A DNA stretch of 64,000 nt from Paenibacillus timonensis. GTDB taxonomy: Bacteria > Bacillota > Bacilli > Paenibacillales > Paenibacillaceae. This document shows positions 1-9,006 of the stretch, piece after piece (the stretch's first letter is position 1; each line of letters starts with the position of its first letter). The stretch covers positions 1-64,000 of the forward strand of contig NZ_WNZY01000013.1 of the NCBI RefSeq assembly GCF_009725205.1, written 5' to 3'. Under the pieces are notes generated by a model that was not told where the DNA came from, did no database searches, and saw nothing but the letters and a program-made list of their open reading frames with translations. Both the position numbers and the translations under genes were made by a program.

Positions 1-704
1 TTCGCAGGGCGCCGGCTTGGGGCTTCCCGGCCGACGCTTGGCGCGGCCGGGTTCGCTGCGGGCAGCCTCGGCTCTGGACGAGGCTGCCCCGCGAGCGGCT
101 GGCGCGCTGCGGCGGAGCCGCCGTTGGCAAGCGCTCGCCCAGCGGGCGGCGCCGGAGAAGCGGCCGCCGCGCTGCCAGGGCCGGAAGCCTCCGCGCCATG
201 AGCCGGCGGTCTCGGCTCGCCAAGGCCCACTTGCGGCAGCTTGCCTGCCGAAGGCGGCACCGGCGCGCTCGTCTGCGCCGCTGTCCAGGCGTCGCGTCGC
301 GCTTTCGCCTGCATCGCAGCGTGGATCTGCTCGCGTAGCTCGCGTCCCACCTGCTCGATGTCATGCGAACTTGTGGTTGCCGATGGCTTGCGAATGAAGT
401 CGAAAGCGCCTAGTTCCAACGCCATGATCGTCTCTCGCATGCCCTGCTCGTTAATGCCGGACAACATGATCACCGGCAGCGGATGCTCCTTCATAATAAC
501 CTTAAGCGCATCCAGGCCGTTCATTTCCGGCATTTCCACATCCATGGTCACCAAATCCGGCTGGATCCGCGCGATCTGTTCAATCGCTTCGCGTCCGTTT
601 TTAGCCGTCGCCTGGACCTGAAAGGCCTCTTCTTGTTCGATGAGATCCGAGATGATCTTACGCATAAACGCCGAATCGTCTACCACCATCACTCGATAAG
701 TCAT
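1..704 (-). CDS. cheB: CheB chemotaxis methylesterase, N-terminal part (runs off left edge)
   Basis: This is the receiver domain and linker of the protein-glutamate methylesterase that resets chemoreceptor methylation. The frame opens at ATG 704 and stays open to position 1, giving about 234 residues; the catalytic domain lies outside the window. Residues 1-120 form a CheY-like domain with the acidic pair at D9/D10, phospho-acceptor D55 (motif TMDVEMPEMNG) and K106 (FIRKPS). From about residue 125 the sequence becomes an Ala/Pro/Gly-rich linker encoded by very GC-rich DNA and is at least 100 residues long, longer than in the classical enzyme. It is the most distal gene seen of the fla/che operon, 31 bp after flhG. 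Confidence 0.9.
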   Translation of the reverse strand, partial: MTYRVMVVDDSAFMRKIISDLIEQEEAFQVQATAKNGREAIEQIARIQPDLVTMDVEMPEMNGLDALKVIMKEHPLPVIMLSGINEQGMRETIMALELGAFDFIRKPSATTSSHDIEQVGRELREQIHAAMQAKARRDAWTAAQTSAPVPPSAGKLPQVGLGEPRPPAHGAEASGPGSAAAASPAPPAGRALANGGSAAARQPLAGQPRPEPRLPAANPAAPSVGREAPSRRPA

Positions 705-735
705 CAACGTTCCACCCCTGTTCCTTCACGAAGAA

Positions 736-1623
736 TCATTTCGCTAGTTTTAACCATTTATGCATAAATCCCTTGATTCCCGATAAAGTATCCCTCGACT
801 TGGTTTGCGGAACATTCAGATAATCCAAAGCCAAGCGTTGAATGTCTCGCGCTGCTGAGCAACCGGGGAAAGCGATGGAGAAAGGAACCTGTTTTTTGAC
901 CGCCTGCATCACATGGGTATCATCGCTGAGATAGCCAAGCGTGGGGATATCCATGTCGAGGAAACGCCCCGCGACCAGTGAAATCTTATCGGCGACCTGT
1001 TTGGCTTCATGCTCCCCCGAGACCCGATTAATGACCAACCGAAACGGTACATCCGCCTCCATTCCGTGTACGACCTTGATCAATGCATAGGCGTCGGTGA
1101 TGGAGGTCGGCTCCGGTGTCGTAACGACCAGACATTCATCGGCTGCAGTAATGAACTTTAGCGTTTCCTTAGATAATCCTGCTCCGGTATCAAAGAGGAT
1201 GAAATCCATCTCCTCAGAAATCATCTCGATCTGCGAAGTGAAATAATTGAGATCCCCTTCGGAGAGGGAGAATAAATCGGCAAGTCCCGAGCCCCCCGCA
1301 ATAAAAGGTAAAGCATGCGAGCCCAGTTCCACGATCTCGGTGATGTCCTTTTCCCCCTTCAGTAGGTGGTACAGGTTATACCTCGGTCTGACGCCCATCA
1401 AAACGTCGATATTCGCCATTCCGATATCCGCGTCGAAAAGCAGCACCTTACGTCCTAAAGACTTTAAGGCCAAGGCAAAATTCAACGTGAAGTTGGATTT
1501 GCCTACACCGCCCTTGCCGCTGCTCACGGTCAAAATTCGGGCTGATCCTTTGCGGAACTTTGACTCCGCTGGGCCTACATGTGACGATACCAGTTGTCTG
1601 AGTGCTTGGGCCTGGTCGCTCAT
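736..1623 (-). CDS. flhG: FlhG (YlxH/FleN) MinD-like ATPase
   Basis: MinD/ParA-type ATPase that works with the GTPase FlhF to set flagellar number and position. The deviant Walker A motif GKGGVGKSNF is at about residues 36-45, followed by DADIGMAN, the Walker A' region typical of MinD relatives. The start chosen is ATG 1623 (MSDQAQALRQLV), preceded at about 10 bp by GGGAG; another in-frame ATG at 1632 has no room for an RBS. It overlaps the 3' end of flhF by 4 bp (ATGA-type coupling). The length of 295 aa is normal for the family. Confidence 0.93.
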   Translation of the reverse strand: MSDQAQALRQLVSSHVGPAESKFRKGSARILTVSSGKGGVGKSNFTLNFALALKSLGRKVLLFDADIGMANIDVLMGVRPRYNLYHLLKGEKDITEIVELGSHALPFIAGGSGLADLFSLSEGDLNYFTSQIEMISEEMDFILFDTGAGLSKETLKFITAADECLVVTTPEPTSITDAYALIKVVHGMEADVPFRLVINRVSGEHEAKQVADKISLVAGRFLDMDIPTLGYLSDDTHVMQAVKKQVPFSIAFPGCSAARDIQRLALDYLNVPQTKSRDTLSGIKGFMHKWLKLAK

Positions 1624-3035
1624 AGCTTCCATTCTCCCAGCAAAATATCAACCAACTGTTTCCCATCTGCCTGAAGCAGATCATCCGGTACATTTTGACC
1701 GTTGGTCAGGAAGGACAACTTCAGAGGGTACTCATTTAACAGATTATAAATCGAGCCTACCGTTTCCGTTTCATCTAGCTTCGTAAAAATCACCTTATCC
1801 AAGTTGTATTTGCTAAAATGCTCGGTGATTCGCTTCATATCCTGTGTTTTGGAGGTCAAGCTGAGAACGAGATACGTCTCGCTGGCATCCGACGGAGCAA
1901 GCAAACTATGCAGCTCTGCCACGAACAGCTCATTCAGATAATTCCTCCCTGCGGTGTCCATCAGGATGAGGTCGCAGTGTTCTAACCGTTGCATCGCGCG
2001 CTGCACATCCCCGGGAGATTGGACAATCTCAAGTGGAACGTTCAGGATGGAGGCATAGGTTCGCAACTGTTCGATTGCCGAAATTCGATAAGTATCTGCA
2101 GTGATGAACCCAACCTTCTTGTGCAATCGAAAGATTTGATCGGCTGCCAGCTTGGCGATGGTTGTCGTTTTTCCTACTCCGGTAGGTCCTGCAATGTAAA
2201 CGATCCTCGTGTTATCGCCAATCCCCATCCCAATACGGTCATTCAGGAAGCTGCTGACAATGGCTCGCAGTTTGGTTCTCATCTCTTCGCCGCTTAATGT
2301 TTTGCCGGAGCTTAGCCAGTCCTCGTAGATCTCTTCGATCCATTTCTCTGTAAGCTCCGAACTCACTTCCTGGTTCATGAGCTGTTGTTGAAAGGAATGC
2401 AAGCTCGGCGGCATTTCTCGGCCATCGCCTTGCTTCTTAGCCAGCTGACCGATCCACATCTTCATTTGCCGAATCTCTTCGAGCAAGCGCTCTTCCTTGG
2501 CGGAATCTTGGAAAGGTAACGCTGAAGCAGATTCATGATCGGCTGCACTTTGAAGCGCAGCCTCCAACCGAGTCGATGCTGAGCTCGGCGCTAAGTCTAC
2601 CGATGCCTGGCGTATTTCCGGTCTAACCGATTGCGGCTTTACGATAGGAGGAATCGGGGTGATGATTGGCTCCTCCCTTTCTTGCAAACCGATCGCCGTC
2701 AATGCGGAGGAAGCTGCCGCAACTTGCGGGGAAGCAGTCGACTGTACCAATTGCGACGTTTTGCGATAAGCCTCCGGTACGGTTTGGCGAGCGACCGGAG
2801 CAGGTCCCGGCGGCTTTGCCGGAGTCACCGGCATGGCCGGTTTTCCTCTCTGCGCAGGTGCTGCATTCCCCTCGGTAGCGGCGATCACCTCGATCTTCTT
2901 CTTCTGGAACATGCCGAGGAAACCGCCAATCTTCATCTCTTTCGTACTCAAGATGACGGCATCCGCTCCTAGTTCGCTGCGGATTTTCAACATGGCGTCA
3001 GGCATTGTGTCAACGATATATCGTTTGACTCTCAT
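1620..3035 (-). CDS. flhF: FlhF signal-recognition-particle-type GTPase
   Basis: SRP-like GTPase that directs early flagellar assembly. At 471 aa it has an N-terminal basic region (MRVKRYIVDT), a Pro/Ala-rich B domain at about residues 55-170, and a C-terminal NG domain with P-loop [10 protein letters not shown] at about 283-292, DTAGR near 358 and TKLDET near 413, which match G1, G3 and G4. It overlaps flhA by 4 bp upstream and flhG downstream, so the three are translationally coupled. The long low-complexity middle region is usual for FlhF. Confidence 0.95.
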   Translation of the reverse strand: MRVKRYIVDTMPDAMLKIRSELGADAVILSTKEMKIGGFLGMFQKKKIEVIAATEGNAAPAQRGKPAMPVTPAKPPGPAPVARQTVPEAYRKTSQLVQSTASPQVAAASSALTAIGLQEREEPIITPIPPIVKPQSVRPEIRQASVDLAPSSASTRLEAALQSAADHESASALPFQDSAKEERLLEEIRQMKMWIGQLAKKQGDGREMPPSLHSFQQQLMNQEVSSELTEKWIEEIYEDWLSSGKTLSGEEMRTKLRAIVSSFLNDRIGMGIGDNTRIVYIAGPTGVGKTTTIAKLAADQIFRLHKKVGFITADTYRISAIEQLRTYASILNVPLEIVQSPGDVQRAMQRLEHCDLILMDTAGRNYLNELFVAELHSLLAPSDASETYLVLSLTSKTQDMKRITEHFSKYNLDKVIFTKLDETETVGSIYNLLNEYPLKLSFLTNGQNVPDDLLQADGKQLVDILLGEWKL

Positions 3036-5068
3036 AAATTCACCACCCCGACACTTTGAATTTCAACATTCGGTTCCAACTCACTGTAGGATAATACCGG
3101 AATGTCCTGCATACTCCGCTCGATAACTTGCCGCAAATACATCCGGATTGTCGGCGAGGTGAGCAGGATCGGCTGATGGCCCGTTTGCACTAAACGGTTG
3201 ATTTGCTCTGTCAGCTTCTGGAATACCGTTTGCGTTGATGCCGGATCCAGAGCCAAATAACTGCCTTGTTCCGTCTGCTGTACGCTCTCGGCGATCTTCT
3301 TCTCCAGGGTAGGTCCTACGGTAATGACCCGCATCGTTTCGCCCGGCTGGGTAAACTGTTGCGTAATTTGTCGAGAGAGTGCCTGTCTGACATATTCGGT
3401 CAGTACTTCCGGATCCTTGGTGTATGTTCCGTAATCCGCCAGCGTTTCGAAAATCGTCACCATATCGCGAATCGAAATCTTCTCTTTCAACAATTTAGCC
3501 AGTACCTTCTGCACGTCACCGATCGACAGTACCGATGGGATTAACTCGTCGACAAGCACGGCATAGTTCTCCTTGAGATTGTCGACCAGGGCTTTGGTCT
3601 CTTGACGGCCGAGCAGCTCATGCGCATGCTTCTTGATCAATTCCGTCAAATGGGTGGCCACCACGGATGGCGGATCAACCACGGTGTAACCGGACAATTC
3701 CGCCCGATCCTTGGTCGCTTCGTCGATCCATAGAGCCGGAAGACCAAACGCAGGTTCGCGGGTCTCGATACCTGTTATCGTATCGTCATCCATCCCGGGA
3801 CTCATGGCCAAATAGTGATTAAGTAGTAATTCACCGCCGCCTACGACATTTCCTTTAATTTTGATGACATATTCGTTCGGTTTTAGTTGAATATTGTCGC
3901 GAATTCGGATGACGGGAACGACCAAACCTAATTCAAGCGCACATTGGCGCCGAATCATAATGATTCGGTCGAGCAAATCCCCGCCCTGCCCGGTATCGGC
4001 CAGCGGAATAAGTCCGTATCCGAATTCGAACTCGATGGGATCAACCTGCAGCAGATTGATGACGCTCTCGGGACTGCGCACCTCTTCGATTTGTTGCTCC
4101 TCCTCTTGTTGCTCCTGCTCGATTTGCCGGCGGTCCATATTTTTCTGCATCTTAAGGGCCGCAAAAACCATTAATCCGGCGAATGGATAAGTCGTCCATA
4201 TCCCGATCGGCGTAAACGTCCCTAGCAGGGCGATCGTCCCGGCTACGATATAGAGCAGCTTCGGATAGGTAAACAGTTGACCCGTAATATCATCCGCCAA
4301 GTTCCCTTCAGAGGAAGCGCGCGTCACGATCAACCCGGCCGCCGTGGAAATCAGCAATGCCGGGATCTGGCTGACCAAGCCATCCCCGATCGTCAAGAGC
4401 GAGTAAGTCGAAAGCGCATCGGGAAAGCTCATGCCGTGAATCGTCATCCCGATGATAAAGCCCCCGATCAGGTTGATCAGGAGGATGATGATACTCGCGA
4501 TCGCATCCCCTTTAACGAATTTACTCGCACCGTCCATGGCGCCGTAAAAATCCGCTTCCCGCTCGATCTTGCTGCGGCGCTCACGTGCTTGTTGCTCGTT
4601 AATGAGCCCTGCGTTCAAATCGGCATCGATACTCATTTGTTTCCCTGGCATCGCATCCAGTGTAAACCGCGCCGCAACCTCGGCCACGCGTTCCGAGCCT
4701 TTGGTAATGACGATAAACTGAACGACCACGAGAATCAGGAAGACGACAAAACCGACAACGGGTTCCCCGTGGGAAACCCATGAACCGAAGGTGGCCACCA
4801 CGTGGCCGGCTTTGGCCTGTCCCAGAATCAACTTGGTAGTCGACACGTTTAGCGCCAAACGGAATAAAGTCGTGATGAGCAGCATTGCCGGAAAGATGGA
4901 AAACTGCAGTGCTTCCTTGGTGTTCATCGAAACAAGCAAAATGATCAGCGCTAACGAAATATTAATGATCAGCAAAATATCCAGCAGCCAAGTCGGGATC
5001 GGAACGATCATCAGCAAGACGATGCCAATTATGCCAACAAGAATAAATAGGTCCTTAAATTTCTTCAC
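3032..5068 (-). CDS. flhA: FlhA flagellar type III export gate protein
   Basis: Membrane component of the flagellar export gate, using the proton motive force. At 678 aa it has about eight N-terminal transmembrane segments (residues 1-310), the FHIPEP-family signature loop (RFTLDAMPGKQMSIDADLNAG-type, about 135-160) and a large cytoplasmic C-terminal domain that docks chaperone-substrate complexes. A Glu/Gln-rich linker (EQEQQEEEQQIEEV, about 318-331) joins membrane and cytoplasmic parts. The start is GTG 5068 behind GGAGGGG at 7 bp. It lies 21 bp after flhB and overlaps flhF. Confidence 0.96.
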   Translation of the reverse strand: MKKFKDLFILVGIIGIVLLMIVPIPTWLLDILLIINISLALIILLVSMNTKEALQFSIFPAMLLITTLFRLALNVSTTKLILGQAKAGHVVATFGSWVSHGEPVVGFVVFLILVVVQFIVITKGSERVAEVAARFTLDAMPGKQMSIDADLNAGLINEQQARERRSKIEREADFYGAMDGASKFVKGDAIASIIILLINLIGGFIIGMTIHGMSFPDALSTYSLLTIGDGLVSQIPALLISTAAGLIVTRASSEGNLADDITGQLFTYPKLLYIVAGTIALLGTFTPIGIWTTYPFAGLMVFAALKMQKNMDRRQIEQEQQEEEQQIEEVRSPESVINLLQVDPIEFEFGYGLIPLADTGQGGDLLDRIIMIRRQCALELGLVVPVIRIRDNIQLKPNEYVIKIKGNVVGGGELLLNHYLAMSPGMDDDTITGIETREPAFGLPALWIDEATKDRAELSGYTVVDPPSVVATHLTELIKKHAHELLGRQETKALVDNLKENYAVLVDELIPSVLSIGDVQKVLAKLLKEKISIRDMVTIFETLADYGTYTKDPEVLTEYVRQALSRQITQQFTQPGETMRVITVGPTLEKKIAESVQQTEQGSYLALDPASTQTVFQKLTEQINRLVQTGHQPILLTSPTIRMYLRQVIERSMQDIPVLSYSELEPNVEIQSVGVVNL

Positions 5069-5089
5069 GTTAGTTCCCCTCCGATCCCA

Positions 5090-6181
5090 TTATGATTTGG
5101 CTCTGCCTTTTATTCGGTATACATAAGCCAACACTTCGGCGACAGCTTGAAACAAATCCGCGGGGATCGTATCCCCGATTTCGGTTCGTTGAAACAACGC
5201 CCGTGCCAGCGGCTTGTTTTCCATCGTAATCACGCCATGTTCCTTGGCGATTTCTTTAATGCGGAGGGCAACGTAGTCTTGCCCTTTGGCGATGACTTGC
5301 GGGGCATCCATTTCAGACCCGTCATACTTTAGAGCGACCGCAAAGTGGGTAGGGTTGGTAATAATGACGTCGGCTTTCGGCACTTCCTGCATCATCCGTT
5401 GCAGAGCCATTCGCCGTTGACGTTCCCGAATTTTCCCCTTGATAATCGGATCGCCTTCCATTTTCTTGTATTCATCTTTGATGTCTTGTTTGGACATCTT
5501 CAAGCTCTTCTCATGCTCATATCGCTGATACATGTAATCCAGGGCCGCGAGCACAATCAAGGCCGCCGCAATTTTGATCCCCAAATTCATCGTTAGCTGG
5601 GCCGCGAAATGAAAAGTATCATCCACCGGTAAATGCCCCAGCGCAGAAAGACTTCCTCGATACCCCCAAATCGTCGAGTAAACGAGATAACCTATAATCA
5701 GCAACTTAAAGAGGGTCTTGAGAAATTGTACCAATGACCGCATGGAAAAAATGTTCTTAAATCCTTTGATCGGATCCAGTTTGCTAAACTTCATTTTGAG
5801 CGGTTCTCCGATAAACAGGAAACCGATCTGTGCGTAGTTGGCAACGATCGCCACCACCACGACGACCAAGAAGATTGGAGCCAGCAACAATAGCACTTGA
5901 ACCGTGTAATCCCCCATCATGGTCATCACGTTGGTTTGCGTCACTTCCATCGACAATCGGTTATAGAACACGTCGACGAACAGGCTGACCAACCGTTCCT
6001 TGATATAACCGCCGAATGCCGTCAGACATAAGAAACCCGCCATCAATAGCAAGGCCCCGGTCAATTCCTGGCTTTTGGCCACTTGACCTTTCTTACGGGC
6101 GTCCTGACGTTTTTTCGGAGTCGCTCTTTCCGTCTTTTCACCGGCGAACAGCTGCAGATCAAGCGAATACCGATATGACAT
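5090..6181 (-). CDS. flhB: FlhB export apparatus substrate-specificity switch
   Basis: Membrane protein that switches the flagellar exporter from rod/hook to filament substrates through autocleavage. At 363 aa it has four transmembrane segments between about residues 43 and 215 and a cytoplasmic C-terminal domain with the autocleavage motif NPTH at 276-279. The C-terminal domain closely matches the small separate protein YlqH encoded at 35762-36067, which lacks that motif. The ATG follows GGAGG. It sits between fliR and flhA in the canonical order. Confidence 0.96.
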   Translation of the reverse strand: MSYRYSLDLQLFAGEKTERATPKKRQDARKKGQVAKSQELTGALLLMAGFLCLTAFGGYIKERLVSLFVDVFYNRLSMEVTQTNVMTMMGDYTVQVLLLLAPIFLVVVVVAIVANYAQIGFLFIGEPLKMKFSKLDPIKGFKNIFSMRSLVQFLKTLFKLLIIGYLVYSTIWGYRGSLSALGHLPVDDTFHFAAQLTMNLGIKIAAALIVLAALDYMYQRYEHEKSLKMSKQDIKDEYKKMEGDPIIKGKIRERQRRMALQRMMQEVPKADVIITNPTHFAVALKYDGSEMDAPQVIAKGQDYVALRIKEIAKEHGVITMENKPLARALFQRTEIGDTIPADLFQAVAEVLAYVYRIKGRAKS

Positions 6182-6195
6182 AGCGATCCTCCATC

Positions 6196-6987
6196 CTACT
6201 TCGGCCTTTGTCCGATCGCACCGAGCAGATCATGCAGCGCACGGAACAACACCTCGAACAAAGATTGAAACGCAACGATAAAGCCAGGCACAAGCACCAA
6301 CAGAACAAGCAAACCAACAATGATCTTTACCGGAATGCCAATGACAAAAATGTTAAATTGCGGAGCCGTTCGAGCCAAAAAACCTAATGCCACGTCGGTG
6401 ACGAATAAGGCGACGACAAGCGGAGCCGACATTTGGAATGCCAACAAAAACGCCTGGCTGAAGGTTTGCACGAGAAATTCGGCCAAATCCCCGTTGTAGA
6501 TTTGCTGAAACAGATCATTAGACAACGGAATCCAGTTATAACTTCGAATGACCGCATCCAGCAAATAATGATGTCCGTTCATGCTAAGGAACATCAACGT
6601 AGCTATGATGTACTTCAGGTTCCCTAGAACAGGCGCCGCCGCTCCGGTCATGGGATCGATCACGTTTGCGATCCCGAAACCGATTTGTATGTCGATGAAG
6701 GATCCGGCCATTTGAATAACCGAAAAGATCAGATTCGCGACATATCCCATCAGCAGACCGACCAACACCTCACGCAAAATAAACAACACATACCCCAAAT
6801 CGTTAGGTAACGCTTGATTCGGGCCAATCGTCAACAGAATGACAACCGCAATCATCCCTGAGAAGCCTACCTTAAATGTATTCGGCACCGTTCGAGAAGA
6901 AAATATCGGTGAAACTACAAAAAAAGCTGTCATTCGACAAAAAATAAGCATAAAAGTAGAAATTCCGTGCAATAAAGTATCCATCAT
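6196..6987 (-). CDS. fliR: FliR flagellar export gate protein
   Basis: Polytopic inner component of the FliPQR export pore. The 263-aa protein is highly hydrophobic with about six to seven membrane spans and the conserved FliR region around residues 85-120 (GLLMGYVANLIFSVIQMAG). It starts at a double ATG (6987/6984) with only a weak RBS, 9 bp after fliQ, suggesting translational coupling. Length and position (fliQ-fliR-flhB) are standard. Confidence 0.94.
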   Translation of the reverse strand: MMDTLLHGISTFMLIFCRMTAFFVVSPIFSSRTVPNTFKVGFSGMIAVVILLTIGPNQALPNDLGYVLFILREVLVGLLMGYVANLIFSVIQMAGSFIDIQIGFGIANVIDPMTGAAAPVLGNLKYIIATLMFLSMNGHHYLLDAVIRSYNWIPLSNDLFQQIYNGDLAEFLVQTFSQAFLLAFQMSAPLVVALFVTDVALGFLARTAPQFNIFVIGIPVKIIVGLLVLLVLVPGFIVAFQSLFEVLFRALHDLLGAIGQRPK

Positions 6988-6996
6988 TGCGGTAAC

Positions 6997-7266
6997 CTAA
7001 CCGATATAACTAGATAGGTTATTTAGAATCCCATAGGTGAAGTCCACCAGCGTCGTCAAAATCCAAGGACCAAACAACAGCAAAGCGACTAAAACCGCAA
7101 CGATTTTGGGAACGAAGGCAAGCGTTTGCTCCTGGATTTGGGTCGTTGCCTGAAAAATACTCACCAAGAGCCCCACCACTAGACCGATCAACAGCATCGG
7201 CGCGCTGACCTTCAACACGGTATAAACGGCTTGTCCGGCCAAACCGATAATAAATTCCGAACTCAT
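6997..7266 (-). CDS. fliQ: FliQ flagellar export gate protein
   Basis: Small 89-aa membrane protein with two transmembrane helices (about residues 15-38 and 52-75). It forms part of the helical FliP5Q4R1 export pore. The family pattern FQATTQIQEQTLAFVPKI lies between the two helices. It has a good RBS (GGAG) and sits between fliP and fliR. Confidence 0.94.
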   Translation of the reverse strand: MSSEFIIGLAGQAVYTVLKVSAPMLLIGLVVGLLVSIFQATTQIQEQTLAFVPKIVAVLVALLLFGPWILTTLVDFTYGILNNLSSYIG

Positions 7267-7304
7267 TACCGCTGTTCTCCTTCCCTGAACCCATACCCTT
7301 ATTC

Positions 7305-8072
7305 CTAGGTATTAAAGCTGACCAACAGTGATTTGACGATCAAATACCATCCATCCACCAGCACGAACAGTAAGATCTTGAACGGCAGTGAGATCATAAC
7401 CGGAGGCAGCATCATCATCCCCATCGCCATGAGCACGCTGGATACAACAATATCGATGATTAGAAACGGGATAAAAATCATAAAGCCCATTTGAAACGCC
7501 GTTTTCAGTTCGCTGATCGCAAAGGCGGGCACCATAACCGAAATTGGAATGTCCTCGTAGCTTTTGGGCTTTTCCATTTTCGTATAGCCCATAAACAGCT
7601 GAAGATCCTTGGTTCTCGTATGCGAGTACATGAACTTCTTCATAGGAACCGCTGCTTTGTCCAAAGCTTCGGATTGGGTAATTTCCCCTTTGATATAAGG
7701 CTGAACCGCGACCTCGTTGACGGTAGAGAGCGTTGGGCTCATTACAAATAACGTCAAGAACAAAGCAAGTCCAATCAGCACCTGGTTCGGAGGCATCTGC
7801 TGTGTTCCCAAGGAGGTGCGGACAAACCCCAAAACGACGACGATTCGGGTAAAGCTTGTCATTAGCACTAAGATCGCAGGTGCGATGCTCAGTACCGTGA
7901 TCATTAAGATGATCGACAATGAACTCGTCCCTGACGCCCCGCCCGAGCCTGAATTCCCGATTTGAATCCCGATATTCGGAATCGGATCAACCGGTTCAGC
8001 CGATGCGATGGAGACCACGAGTAGGCTCCATATCGTCAACATCAAGCTGACAATCAACAATTTTCTCTTCAT
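7305..8072 (-). CDS. fliP: FliP flagellar export gate protein
   Basis: Core membrane protein of the flagellar export pore. The 255-aa sequence has a signal peptide-like N terminus (residues 1-25), a short exported loop, then membrane helices carrying the FliP signatures [17 protein letters not shown] and [16 protein letters not shown]. The start codon overlaps the fliO stop (ATGA), so translation is coupled to fliO. Confidence 0.96.
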   Translation of the reverse strand: MKRKLLIVSLMLTIWSLLVVSIASAEPVDPIPNIGIQIGNSGSGGASGTSSLSIILMITVLSIAPAILVLMTSFTRIVVVLGFVRTSLGTQQMPPNQVLIGLALFLTLFVMSPTLSTVNEVAVQPYIKGEITQSEALDKAAVPMKKFMYSHTRTKDLQLFMGYTKMEKPKSYEDIPISVMVPAFAISELKTAFQMGFMIFIPFLIIDIVVSSVLMAMGMMMLPPVMISLPFKILLFVLVDGWYLIVKSLLVSFNT

Positions 8073-8605
8073 GAATCCCTCGACCGATCTGTAGATTGTT
8101 CTTCCGGATCCTGCAATAGTTCCTCCATTTGCCGTTTCCGGTCCGGCATTTTCCGCAATTGCGATTGAAACACCTCATGGAAAGCGACTCCGTCTAGCTC
8201 TTCTTCCTCTCGAGGCGGTTCTTTGCGAAAACGGGAGATCAAGCCGGATAAGGTCGACGACAATCCGGCGAATTCCGTTCCTTCTTCTGCGAAGGCATTC
8301 ACCAGCAAGGCTACCTCGTCCGGCCCGGATATTTTGTCCACCAGGGAAATATCCTCACCGACACCGACAAGATAGATACTCCCCCCGAGTTCAATCACTT
8401 GCAGGGATTTGTTCGGTCCGAGGCCAATGGCCCCCAAAGTACGAATCGCACGACTCTGGGATAAATACCGGTTCCTTTTGCCAAGAAAGCGGACCAGTAA
8501 GACGATTAAAGCAATGATTAGGCCCAGAACTACGATGACGGTAAACAAGTTCCCCCAAAGGTTGACATCCCCAGAATACGGGAGAGACTCCTGCGGATTA
8601 TTCAT
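8069..8605 (-). CDS. fliO: FliO/FliZ flagellar biosynthesis protein
   Basis: Bitopic membrane protein that helps assemble the FliP ring. At 178 aa it has one transmembrane segment at about residues 20-43 and a cytoplasmic FliO domain ([19 protein letters not shown], about 60-78). The C terminus is long, charged and rich in Glu/Arg (PREEEELDG). It lies between cheY and fliP and overlaps fliP by 4 bp. Confidence 0.9.
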   Translation of the reverse strand: MNNPQESLPYSGDVNLWGNLFTVIVVLGLIIALIVLLVRFLGKRNRYLSQSRAIRTLGAIGLGPNKSLQVIELGGSIYLVGVGEDISLVDKISGPDEVALLVNAFAEEGTEFAGLSSTLSGLISRFRKEPPREEEELDGVAFHEVFQSQLRKMPDRKRQMEELLQDPEEQSTDRSRDS

Positions 8606-8613
8606 CGCTTAGC

Positions 8614-8979
8614 TTACACCCCAAGCGTTTTGTTGATCGCTTCGATTACTCGGTCGGATTGGAAAGGCTTCACGATAAAGTCTTTTGCTCCGGCTTGAAT
8701 CGCATCGATAACCATCGCTTGTTGTCCCATCGCGGAGCACATGATCACTTTCGCGTTCGGGTCCAGCTTCTTAATCTCTTTCAACGCGGCAATGCCGTCC
8801 ATCTCAGGCATCGTAATGTCCATCGTGATCAGATCCGGGTGAAGCTCTTTGAATTTCTCGATGGCTTGTGCGCCGTCTTGTGCTTCACCTACGACTTCAA
8901 ACCCGTTTTTTGTCAAAATATCACGGATCATCATTCTCATAAATGCTGCGTCGTCTACGATAAGAATTCGGTTAGCCAT
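8614..8979 (-). CDS. cheY: CheY chemotaxis response regulator
   Basis: Single-domain response regulator; phosphorylated CheY binds the flagellar switch (FliM/FliY). At 121 aa it is full length for CheY, with D9/D10, phospho-acceptor D54 in TMDITMPEMDG, and K104 in VKPF. The position usually Thr/Ser after the beta-4 strand is S82. The RBS GGAGG precedes ATG 8979. Its place inside the flagellar operon between fliY and fliO matches B. subtilis. Confidence 0.97.
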   Translation of the reverse strand: MANRILIVDDAAFMRMMIRDILTKNGFEVVGEAQDGAQAIEKFKELHPDLITMDITMPEMDGIAALKEIKKLDPNAKVIMCSAMGQQAMVIDAIQAGAKDFIVKPFQSDRVIEAINKTLGV

Positions 8980-9006
8980 TGATATAAAATCCTCCCTAAA
9001 CTTCTA

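Noticed and set aside
17-621. Plus-strand frames at the left edge
   Set aside because: Antisense to cheB, which is a clear coding frame across the whole interval.
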